Assembly (NCBI RefSeq): GCF_017876165.1
Contig: NZ_JAGINQ010000027.1
Span: forward strand, 1 to 64,000
Reading direction: 5' to 3'
DNA: 64,000 bases
Source of the DNA: Azospirillum soli
GTDB taxonomy: Bacteria; Pseudomonadota; Alphaproteobacteria; Azospirillales; Azospirillaceae
Position 1 is the first letter of the stretch. Each line of letters begins with the position of its first letter. Position numbers and translations under genes: made by a program. Below, one piece after another: positions 43,001 to 48,350 of this stretch. The notes below the pieces were generated by a model. The model was not told where the DNA came from, searched no databases, and saw nothing but the letters and a program-made list of their open reading frames with translations.

Positions 43001-44771
43001 TCGGCGCCGTGATCCTGGTGATGCCGTCGGTGGAGGAGGCGCCGGTGTCGCTCGCCGGGGCGAGCGCCAGCGACGGGGCGGACGGGGCCGCCGTGTCGAT
43101 GGTCACCAGCAGGGCGTCGGAGGCCGCGCTTTCCATCCCCGAGCTGACGGACTTGGCCGTCAGCGTCCACACGCCGTCGCTGAGCGCGGTGTTGGCGGTG
43201 ATGGACCATTGCCCGGCCCCGTTCGCGGTGCCGCTGCCCAGCGCCGTGCCGTTGCCGTACAGGTTGACCACGCTGCCGGCGGCGGCCGTTCCGGTCAGGG
43301 TCGGCAGCGTCGTCCGGGTCCGGGAGTCGCCCAGAACGCCGGTGTCCGAATCGGCGCTGAGGACCGGGGTGGACGGGGGAGCGGCCGCGATCGGGAAGGC
43401 CACGAGCCGGTCCTCGCCGCCGAGGTCGAGGGACTGGCCGCCGAAATAGACGGTCTCCACGCCGGAGACGAACACCGTGCCGGACGGCTGGTCGAAGACG
43501 AACACATCCGTGCCGGCGCCGCCGATCAGCGTCTCGACCGCCGACACCGCCACGGTCACGCCGCGCGCCGAGGCGGCGGCGGTGAGGCTGACGACGTCCT
43601 TGCCGGTGCTGCCGACCAGCGTTTCCAGAGCCTCGATCGCCACCGTGTTGCCGATGTCGCCGAGGATCATCGTCTCGACGCCCATTCGGCCGACCAGGGT
43701 CTCGATCCCCTGGACCCGCATGGTGGAGCCCGCGTTGTTCAAGGACACCACCGCGTCCTCGCCGGACGACCCGATGATGGTTTCCAGCAGCGACACCTGC
43801 ATGGTGTTGCCGTCGCTGTTCCAGGCGATGGGCAGGGTGCCGACGATCGGCGTGCCGTCCCCCCGGTTCGTCATGGTGATGACGTCGTTGCCGCTGCCGC
43901 CAATCAGGGTGTTCAGGCTGGCAACGGTCATCGTGTTGCCGACGTCGATCAGGATGCCGGCGTTCTTGGAGCTGGTGCCGCCGACGAGCAGTTCGACCGA
44001 CGAGACGGCGACCGTGCCGCCGCCGGTCTTCATATCGATCGTGCCCATCTTGTAGCCGTACGTCACGACGTCGCGACCGCTGCTGCCGATCACCGTCTCG
44101 ACGAAGGAGACGCCGATCGTGCCGCCGCCGCCGAGCGTGAGGACGTCCCCGGCCCTGGATGCGTTGCCGAGGAAGACCTCGATGCCCTGGAGCGTGACGG
44201 TGTTGGCGCCGCCGGCGACCGTCCCGATGACGTCCTGGGTGCCGGAGGTCCCGATCACCTTCTCCACCATGGTGATCGTGGCGGTGGTGCCGACCTCGCC
44301 GGCCGCTCCGAAGGTGATGATGTCGTTGCCGGCACTGCCGATGATGGACTTCAGATAGCCGACCGACATCGTGTTGCCGGCCGCGCTGGTCAGCGTGATC
44401 AGGTTGGTGCCGGTGGCGGCGCCGATGATCGTTTCGATGTTCTCCACCGCCATGGTGGAGCCGGTGGACGCGACGAGGACCACATCCCGGCCGCTGCCGC
44501 CGTACATCGTTTCCAGCAGCCGGACGCTGATGGTGTTGCCGCCGTTGTAGGGCAGCAGCGTGACGACATCCTTCACCGCCGAACCGATAGGGTTGACGCC
44601 CCCGGTGATGTGGTCGAGCCGCGAGACGTAGAGCGTGTTGCCCGACGGCTGGAGCGTAATGCCGCGCGTGCCGTTTCCGATGATCCCGGTCCAGGCTTCG
44701 CCCTTGGCGAAGATGTAATCCGAACCGGCAGACAGCGTCAGCGTTTGTCCAGCACCCACGACAACCCCCAC
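31098..44771 (-). CDS. Giant Ig-like/RTX protein, probable type I-secreted adhesin
   Basis: This 4557-residue protein starts with GTG (GGAAG about eight bases upstream). Residues about 1-450 hold a dozen repeats on the pattern NTMxVxxLETxIGSSGxDVVT. Residues about 455-3960 hold about 35 Ig-like modules of 100 residues (APTVTGTAEAGSTVTLYDGA ... LTVTIDTTAP). Next comes an SbsA-type Ig-like domain (SLTFSEAVARGTGTILVKAA). Residues about 4280-4500 are calcium-binding RTX nonapeptides (GGxGxDxLxG, for example LFGDLGNDTLTGG), then ADVFVFGQRF and a C-terminal secretion segment. There is no signal peptide. This layout is that of BapA/LapA-like adhesins exported by type I secretion. No exporter genes are in the window. 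Confidence 0.92.
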   Translation of the reverse strand: MGVVVGAGQTLTLSAGSDYIFAKGEAWTGIIGNGTRGITLQPSGNTLYVSRLDHITGGVNPIGSAVKDVVTLLPYNGGNTISVRLLETMYGGSGRDVVLVASTGSTMAVENIETIIGAATGTNLITLTSAAGNTMSVGYLKSIIGSAGNDIITFGAAGEVGTTATITMVEKVIGTSGTQDVIGTVAGGANTVTLQGIEVFLGNASRAGDVLTLGGGGTIGVSFVETVIGSSGRDVVTYGYKMGTIDMKTGGGTVAVSSVELLVGGTSSKNAGILIDVGNTMTVASLNTLIGGSGNDVITMTNRGDGTPIVGTLPIAWNSDGNTMQVSLLETIIGSSGEDAVVSLNNAGSTMRVQGIETLVGRMGVETMILGDIGNTVAIEALETLVGSTGKDVVSLTAAASARGVTVAVSAVETLIGGAGTDVFVFDQPSGTVFVSGVETVYFGGQSLDLGGEDRLVAFPIAAAPPSTPVLSADSDTGVLGDSRTRTTLPTLTGTAAAGSVVNLYGNGTALGSGTANGAGQWSITANTALSDGVWTLTAKSVSSGMESAASDALLVTIDTAAPSAPSLALAPASDTGASSTDGITRITAPTAAGTAEAGSVVSLYDGASLLGSTTADSAGAWSLTAPPLAVGAHTLTARAVDAAGNTSAASSSLAVTVDTSSPAPTGLALAAGSDTGTPGDRLTSINTPAISGSAEANAVVSLYNGGALVGSATASPSGVWQATLGALAEGAHTLTAQAVDPAGNASGLSAALTITIDTTPPSAPSAPSLTASSDSGASSSDRLTNVTAPTFTGTAEASSVIDLLVGGNVVGTATADLSGAWTITSSARPEGAHNFSTRARDAAGNTRDGSGSLLVTIDTTAPAAPGSVRLTAATDSGRSTTDAVTNVTAPVVTGTAALGSVVALYDGASLLGSATVNAQGNWEFATSGLSVGAHTLSARAIDAAGNTGLASSGLVVTVDTAATAPTGLALTGASDTGVAGDRITKDTAPAVAGTAEGSSVVTLYEGTTILGQATAAADGQWTITPSGLGGGNHTLIARSVDLAGNSSTDSEALAITIDVVAPDAPVAVALDPASDTGTAGDGRTRLHTPTITGTAEAGSTVALYDGATLLGTALADAGTGAWSIVTSSLAAGAHTLTARATDVAGNTGAASAALTVTIDTQSDQPTGLALTTASDSGRSSTDRLTNVTTPTVTGTAEAGATVTLYSGVTAVGSAVANNGGLWSITSTNLNPGLQTLSARAVDVAGNTSVASAGLAVTIDTSAPVIGVLVSDGDSVAPTITGSAEAGSVVSLYDSPAATNLLGTATADGTGAWSIATPEFAGGTYTLIARAMDAAGNSSSDSELEVTLAGRVGIPGGLVLASDSGVAADRITNVTAPTFTGTAQAGGTITLSSELNVVIGTAVADGGGLWTIVSGSALSEGTHTLKASGQHGGTALGISSGLTITIDITAPDAPGTLALQAGSDSGLSGTDRITNAANPIVTGTAEAGSVVSLYDTDGSTVVGVATSDADGLWAVTSTLSAGLHDLTAKAVDVAGNTGAASAKLTVTIDRTGDAPAILTLVSDSGTPGDGITSVLAPTLAGTAEAGGTVSLYKAGSLLGTGTADNAGAWTITTSALGNGSHDLTARLVDVAGNTSALSDSFAVTIDAVAPDAPGALALSADSGTPNDGITNVAAQTISGTAEAGSTVVLHDGTTALGTATATGGVWAISAGTLGAGSHTLTAHAIDAAGNTGAASAGLVVTIDTGTPDPSGLALTTESDTGLSSGDNRTKATTLSITGSAEANSTVTLYDNGSATPLGTAVADGTGAWSFTASGFTEGAHTLTATAVDAAGNSSSGAGTLTVTVDLSVADPSAPALALASDTGVTGDNRTRLLSPTITGTVEAGAQVSLYDAGSFVGMTTADGAGLWQITAPLAAGEHTLTTRLVDLAGNSSNASAALVITIDASAPDAPTGLALDPASDSGTVGDRLTKVHTPTLTGTAEAGSTVLLYTGSEYVGSATADSGTGAWTITTGSIADGIRTLTARSVDAAGNTSGASAALIVTIDTAVAPPSGVALTTATDSGRLSYDAITRIAAPTVAGTAEAGAVVSLYEGATLMGSGTASDAGLWFVAMPTLSAGAHALDAVVVDGAGNTTTASNVLTVTIDLSASAPTGLTLASDSGVDGSDRLTNVVTPLVSGTAEGYAAVQLYDGTKLVGTTTADGSGSWSLSSSTLINGQHTLSAVAIDLAGNTSASSAGLVVTIDTVNDAPTGLALSAATDTGVSATDGLTRLATPKVVGTAEALSVVTLYKGGSALGSATANGLGVFTVTSNALAAGSHTLTVRSVDRAGNSSAASNDLVVTVDLSTVQPTLAMAQASDTGASNSDRITSATQPLMSGTAEAGSTVILYAGALAVGTAEASTLGAWSILPATLAAGTHSMTAVAVDAAGNTSTTSATLMVTIDTAAATPSLTLSTATNSGLTSDAVTNDSTPDLTGTMEPGGVVNLYEGATLLGSATADPSGAWTVTSSQLSNGNHTLTARGVDLAGNTSGASAALVVTIDTIAPNAATGMALAAGSDTGLSTTDRITRLATPSLTGTAEANSTITLYDGATAVGTAVANGSGVWTVAPGSALTSGQHNFSVTVADAAGNVSAANTPLSVTIDTVAPTLSALSLTAATDTGSSSTDGITRNAAPTVTGTVEANSAVTVYDGATALGTVTANGVGLWSFGLPTLTATTHTLSAVAVDPAGNTSTASANFLVTIDTAAAVPTGLALAVDSGISSTDRLINTGTPTLVGSVGTAEANGLVQLYDGASLVGTGTAGADGLFTVTSSGLSAGTHSLTAWLVDVAGNTSNASAALGITVDITAPDAPGTLALTGASDSGARPNDRVTSVTTPTVTGTAEAGSTVVLYDGATALGTATATGGFWTITAGSALAGSDSGTAHSLFAVAIDAAGNTGAASSALVVTIDTGAVPPGSLALAAASDSGILGDLRTSSQTPTINGLAEAGSTVTLFEGSTNLGSTTADGAGFWAITSNQTLAGGTGTPHTLFATIVDLAGNTSNASASLTVVVDTVPDSVTVALDSASDTGVQGDRITGNTSPVLTGMAGANRPVIVSLGGSPQATVTANGSGIWLYTAGPLSGGAHNISVSSDDGSGNIGTDGVTVTIDVTGDTPSAPVLAAGSDSGRNATDNRTNIVTPTIQGSAEAGGAVTLYDNGGAIGTVTASGLGTWVFTTPSLGAGEHTLTASVVDVTGNASGQSPGLVVTIDTVAAEPTGLALAAASNSGSFLDSITRFTAPAVTGTAEAGNVVMLYDGATLVGTGTANGAGSWSIQSGGLAEGTRALTARTIDVAGNTSIASAALTITIDSTAPGSPTLALAAASDSGTFSDDRLTNVTAPTITGAADAGSTVTLYDGATSLGTATADGAGLWTITTSAALSAGLHSLTALAVDVAGNTGAASAALTVTIDTTATTPSALDLVTASDSGVSSTDGITKINSPSIQGLAEANSVVTLRDGTAVVGTATADGSGSWSFTASGWSDGTHTLTATGVDVAGNSSPASAALIVTIDTGIAAPSGLAFAAGSDIGRSTSDGITKATTPTVTGNAEANSVVSLYDGSNLVGQATASGLGAWTITTSVLGEATHTLTARAVDAAGNTSLASAGLTLTVDTTMATPSLFMAVASDTGLDDSDLVTRKVTPTFHGTAEALSSVTLYDGATVKGVTTADASGNWTITSATLSEGTRQISIEAVDVAGNTATTSMISMATVDGSGNRTVAASGLAVTIDTIAPTQPGTLTLDPDSDSGVAGNGMTNVSSPTVTGTAEANARVRLYDGATLVGETDADENGVWSGGVASLATGLHTLTAVAVDQAGNSSTASGGLILTIMAAPTAPTMALAPLSDSGIPGDNRTNIRTPTLTGTTLASGLVTLYAGPHLHGTTTADGSGAWSFTTGTLSGTSQTLTAMVRDADGADSPASAPFILTLDTVAPTLVGQTPSQNAVGVALTPGLSLTFSEAVARGTGTILVKAAGTGDTVASVSATDTTLVQISGSTVTINPGVSLGYGTGYYLEVPQGAFTDLAGNAYGGIGVVGGVPAFAFTTVAEPASPPPPSAPVSTEIDGVAVEQRQTFNNDGTVSRTITIPVVTASRVESVGNNGVADIPLITTTAGQALLSAQIPVGVGLQVSGQTAPKVAGNSLNDLITEIRARTEAGSADQTNLTGGGSTFLSALPTATPLLVQTVVPTMSPEAMASGQRLVIGATPTTEANPVMTALVIDTRGLPQGVEIELENVDFAAVIGPARVIGGAGSQHVFGDGASQYIVLGADDDTLHGGGGDDFVGSKTGNDVLYGDEGNDTVQGGEDHDTLFGGSDNDLLLGNTGADALFGNTGADTLYGGRDNDTLYGGRENDALFGDDGSDVVNGDLGDDALTGGADNDTLSGGNGADLVFGNTGSDLLFGNIGADTLYGGMGSDTLYSGRDDDLLFGDLGDDLLFGDLGNDTLTGGGGADVFVFGQRFAEGLGDGHDVITDFNAAEGDRIQLRGGLTYTLTANGAGDAVIVFSNNDDVTLTGVRRHQVQTDWFITG

Positions 44772-45097
44772 GTGTGAGCTTCCGAGCGAAAGCTTTGAAT
44801 TTGTAGGCCCGATCCACGTGCCTTATGCTCGGGCCGACTAGAACAACAGGCAAAAAAGCTCAGCCCCGATCGAACGGGGCAGCACCACAGGCACTATAGG
44901 GGGATATTCTGAAAATAGTCCAAGGTCAAAACACAGCATTCCCCATCCACAACAGCTCATTAACCGTTCGTTAATCAATAGAGAAAAAATAAAACGGGCG
45001 GAGCCAACATAATCTCATTTTTCTTCGGGTTATTTTAGTTAGAGTAGAGATGGCGTCTACACGCCATTACTCATGATGGAAAAAGAGGCCCGACACG
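44772..45097. other. Divergent promoter region between adhesin and glycosyltransferase genes
   Basis: This 326-base stretch is the most AT-rich part of the window and has no gene. It holds the palindrome TTAACCGTTCGTTAA (near 44959-44973) and a hairpin ATGGCGT-CTAC-ACGCCAT (45050-45067) in the leader of the gene at 45098. It should contain promoters for both directions. Confidence 0.6.
44893..44929 (-). promoter_or_regulatory. Candidate promoter of the giant adhesin gene
   Basis: On the minus strand TTGACC and TTGGAC boxes (44929-44918) are followed 18-19 bases later by CTATAG/TATAGT (44899-44893). The spacing is slightly long for sigma-70, so the call is tentative. Confidence 0.3.
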
Positions 45098-46450
45098 ATG
45101 CTTGGGAAAACCGGCAACACAATCGGAAGTGAGGATGCCGATGCCCAAGATGCCAAATTGTTGGCGTCACTGGAGACGGCCTTGCTCGCAAACCCGTATG
45201 ATGCAGGCGCCTGGAGCACTCTGGGGGTCCTGCTGCGCCGGTCCGGCAAGTTGAACGAGGCGATCGTCTGCCACAACCGCGCGTTGGAGTATGCCCCGGA
45301 AAACGCCAGCATCTGGACCAATCTTGGAAACGCCTTGACCGGGGCTGGCCGCCTGATGGAAGCCGTGGCGGCGCAGGAAGAGGCGCTGCGCCGGGAACCA
45401 TACAACCGGACAGCGATGTTCAACGCCGTCGTCAGCCTGCGCCAGGCCGGCCGCTTCGCCGAGGCCCTGGCGATGATCGAGCGGGCGGGGGGGCCGGCCG
45501 CCGATCCGGCCCTGCGCTGGGAACGCGCCCTCGTCCGGTTGCAGATCGGCGATTACGTCCATGGTTTTGACGATTACGCGGGACGCCGCTCGCTGCCCTC
45601 CTACAACGGGCGGCGCGCCACGCGGCCCGCCTGGGACGGCAAGGCGCTGGACGGGCGGTCGGTGTTCCTGACCGCCGAGCAGGGCCTCGGCGACGCCCTC
45701 CTGATGGCGCGCTACCTGCCCCTTGTGAAGGCGCTTGGCGGGCGCGTCCTGTACGAGGGGCACGAGGAGTTCAGGCGCCTGCTGTCCGGCCCGGAAATCG
45801 ACGAGTACCGGAACTGGGGCGGGCCGGTGGATGGCGATGTCGAAGCCTCGCAGATGGATCTGCCGGGCCTGCTTGGAACCACGCTGGCCAGCATCCCGCC
45901 GCCGGTCCGGCTGAGGGTGCCGGAGGAGGCCCGGCGCAAGGCGACGAAGATTCTCGGCGTGCGGGAGCCGGGAACGCTGCGGGTCGGCATCGTCTGGTCG
46001 GGTCGGGTGACCTTCGCCGACAACGCCCGGCGTGCGACCAGCTTGGCGCCTTTCCTCCGCTTCGCGGAAATTTCGGGCGTCCGGCTCTACAGCCTTCAGA
46101 AGGGACCGCCGGAAGCCGAGTTGGCGGAACTGGGACCAGCCCAGCGCCTGATCGTGCCGCTCGGACCGGAGCTGGAGGACTTCGCCGACACCGCCGCGAT
46201 GGTGGAGCAGCTCGACCTCGTCATCATGACGGACAGTTCCGTCGCCCATCTGGCGGGCGCGCTCGGCAAGCCGGTGTGGAACCTCCTCCAGTACGTGCCC
46301 TACTGGATCTACGGCTTTGCGGGGGCGTGGACCCCCTGGTACCCGTCGATGCGCCTGTTCCGGCAAGGGATGGATCTGGACTGGCGGCCGGTGTTCGACG
46401 CGGCGGCCGAGGCCCTGCGCGACGAGGTGCGGCGGCGGACCGGGCGTTGA
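45098..46450 (+). CDS. TPR protein with GT9-like (heptosyltransferase-fold) glycosyltransferase domain
   Basis: This 450-residue protein has three or four TPR repeats at residues about 30-140 (WSTLGVLLRRSGKLNEAIVC, ALEYAPENASIWTNLGNALT). A GT-B domain at about 155-445 follows, with the GT9-like blocks FLTAEQGLGDALLMARYLPL, RVGIVWSG and DLVIMTDSSVAHLAGALGKP. It probably transfers a sugar from a nucleotide donor; donor and acceptor are unknown. It has no signal or membrane segment. It is the first gene of the glycosyltransferase cluster and is transcribed away from the adhesin gene. Confidence 0.85.
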   Translation: MLGKTGNTIGSEDADAQDAKLLASLETALLANPYDAGAWSTLGVLLRRSGKLNEAIVCHNRALEYAPENASIWTNLGNALTGAGRLMEAVAAQEEALRREPYNRTAMFNAVVSLRQAGRFAEALAMIERAGGPAADPALRWERALVRLQIGDYVHGFDDYAGRRSLPSYNGRRATRPAWDGKALDGRSVFLTAEQGLGDALLMARYLPLVKALGGRVLYEGHEEFRRLLSGPEIDEYRNWGGPVDGDVEASQMDLPGLLGTTLASIPPPVRLRVPEEARRKATKILGVREPGTLRVGIVWSGRVTFADNARRATSLAPFLRFAEISGVRLYSLQKGPPEAELAELGPAQRLIVPLGPELEDFADTAAMVEQLDLVIMTDSSVAHLAGALGKPVWNLLQYVPYWIYGFAGAWTPWYPSMRLFRQGMDLDWRPVFDAAAEALRDEVRRRTGR

Positions 46451-46475
46451 GCGGGTTTCCTGTCGGCGCTTGCCG

Positions 46476-48350
46476 TCAGGCGCCCCCCTCCACCCATCGG
46501 CGCCACATCGTCCGGTAGGCCGCCTCGACCGACCGCGCGAAGCCGCGCGGGTCGCCCAGGGGCGAGCGCTCCAACCGCTCCCGCATGCCGAGCCGCAGGC
46601 CGGCCAGCCGCGCCGGATCCCGCGCCAGGGCCAGCGTCGTTTCGACATAGCCGGTCTCGCTGCCGGCGACCAGCTCGGCCAGCCCGCATCGGGTCAGCAG
46701 GCTGGCGCCGACCCGCGCCACATGGTGGCGGCCGGCCAACGTGACGACCGGCACCCCCATCCGCAGCGCCTCGCAGGTCGTGGTCGTGCCGTTGTAGGGG
46801 AACGGGTCGAGCGCGATGTCCATCCGGTCGTAGAGCCGCAGATGCTCCCCGGCCGACGGCACCTGGGCCAGGAGATCAAGACGGTCGGCCGCCACGCCAT
46901 GCCGGGCGAAGCGCCGCAGGTAATCGTCGCGCGTCGGCCCGTCCGCGAAGGCGCCGCTCTTCAGCATCAGGCGCGCGGAGGGCAGCGCGGTCAGGATCTC
47001 CGACCACACCCGCAGGACCGCCGGGGTCACCTTGGCGACGGTGTTGAAGGACCCGAAGGTGACGAACCCGTTCCGATGCATCGGCGGCGGGGCCGGAGGA
47101 CCGATCTCGGCCCCCACTTCGAAGGCGAGGAAGCCGTCCGGCAGGCGGACCAGCCGTTCGGCGTGCCAGCCGTCGGTTTCCCCCGGCGGGTCGGCGACGG
47201 CGTCGGTCAGCCGGTAGTCCACTGCCGGCATGCCGGTGCCGTCCGGGTAGCCGAGCCACGTCACCTGGACCGGGGCGGGTTTGCGCGCGAACAGCAACGG
47301 GCGTCCGCCCGCCGTGTGCCCGGCCAGATCGACCAGGATGTCGATCCGGTCCTGCCCGATCCGCCGGGCCGCCGCATCCTCGTCCAGCCCGATCAGGGGA
47401 TGCCACGCATCGGCGAGCGCCCGCATCCGCGCCGTCGTGCCGTCCCGCCGCGGCGAGGCCGGGTAGCAGACGACCTCCACCGCCCCCCGGTCGTGGTGGC
47501 GCAGCAGGGGTTCGATGAACCCGGCGCAGGCGTGATCGCAGAAATCCGGGGAGACGTAGCCCACCCGCAGGCGGCGGTCCGGGTCGCGGTCGTTGGCGAA
47601 GGACGCGGGGCGACCCAGCGCCCGCGCGTGCCGCTCGTTCCAGTGCGCGTGGGCGCGGGCGATGACCTCGGGCGGAACCAACGGGGAATAATGGAGGGCG
47701 AGCAGCAGGTTGGAATGGAGGAGCGGCAGGCCGGGGTGCCGTTCCAGCCCTTCCTGAAGGGTGACGATCGCCTCGGTCACGCGGCCCTGGTCCTTCAGCG
47801 CCTCGCCCAGGTTGACGACCGGCTGCGGCAGGTCCGGTTGCAGGCGGATGGCCGTCCGGTAGCTGAGAACGGCGAGACTCAGCTCGCCGCAGCGCCGTTG
47901 CGCGTCGCCGAGGTTGCTGTGGGCGCCCGCCATCGCCGGATCGAGACGGATCGCCCGCCAGTAGGCCGTCTTCGCGGCGGCGATGTCGCCGCTCGCGATC
48001 AGCATGTTGCCGGCGTTGAACCAGCCATCGGCATGGCCGGGTTGCAGGGACAGCGCCACGCGCACCGCCGCGACGGCCTCGGCGCCGCGCCCCTGCTCCT
48101 CCAGCGCGCAGGCGAGGTTGTTGCGCACCGCCGCGTCCTCCGGCCGGGCCGCGATCGCGCTCCGGTAATGCGCGGCGGCCTTGTCCCACAGCCCTTTTCC
48201 CCGCAGCAGGATGGCGAGGTTGTTGTTGGCGTGCGGGTGGTCGGGGCGGCGTGCCAGCACCGCGCGATAGCCGGCCTCCGCGTTGTCGAGCCGCCCGGCC
48301 TCGTGATGGGCGAGCGCGGCTGCGAAGCCGGCGTCCGCATCGGCCGTCAT
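46476..48350 (-). CDS. TPR protein with O-GlcNAc transferase-like (GT41/SPINDLY) domain
   Basis: This 624-residue protein has TPR repeats at residues about 5-230 (NNNLAILLRGKGLWDKAAAH) and a GT41 domain at about 250-620. The GT41 signatures are seen in DILVDLAGHTAGGRPLLFAR, QVTWLGYPDGTGMPAVDYRL, FVTFGSFNTVAKVTPAVLRV and the donor-site block DIALDPFPYNGTTTTCEALR. Relatives include eukaryotic O-GlcNAc transferase and plant SPINDLY, which modify proteins on Ser/Thr; bacterial members include ones that glycosylate proteins. The start ATG overlaps the previous gene's stop by four bases. Confidence 0.9.
   Translation of the reverse strand: MTADADAGFAAALAHHEAGRLDNAEAGYRAVLARRPDHPHANNNLAILLRGKGLWDKAAAHYRSAIAARPEDAAVRNNLACALEEQGRGAEAVAAVRVALSLQPGHADGWFNAGNMLIASGDIAAAKTAYWRAIRLDPAMAGAHSNLGDAQRRCGELSLAVLSYRTAIRLQPDLPQPVVNLGEALKDQGRVTEAIVTLQEGLERHPGLPLLHSNLLLALHYSPLVPPEVIARAHAHWNERHARALGRPASFANDRDPDRRLRVGYVSPDFCDHACAGFIEPLLRHHDRGAVEVVCYPASPRRDGTTARMRALADAWHPLIGLDEDAAARRIGQDRIDILVDLAGHTAGGRPLLFARKPAPVQVTWLGYPDGTGMPAVDYRLTDAVADPPGETDGWHAERLVRLPDGFLAFEVGAEIGPPAPPPMHRNGFVTFGSFNTVAKVTPAVLRVWSEILTALPSARLMLKSGAFADGPTRDDYLRRFARHGVAADRLDLLAQVPSAGEHLRLYDRMDIALDPFPYNGTTTTCEALRMGVPVVTLAGRHHVARVGASLLTRCGLAELVAGSETGYVETTLALARDPARLAGLRLGMRERLERSPLGDPRGFARSVEAAYRTMWRRWVEGGA

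Noticed and set aside
31098..44771. CRISPR-like regular repeats
   Set aside because: The roughly 300-base periodicity is the coding of Ig-like modules; there are no short identical repeats with unique spacers and no cas genes.
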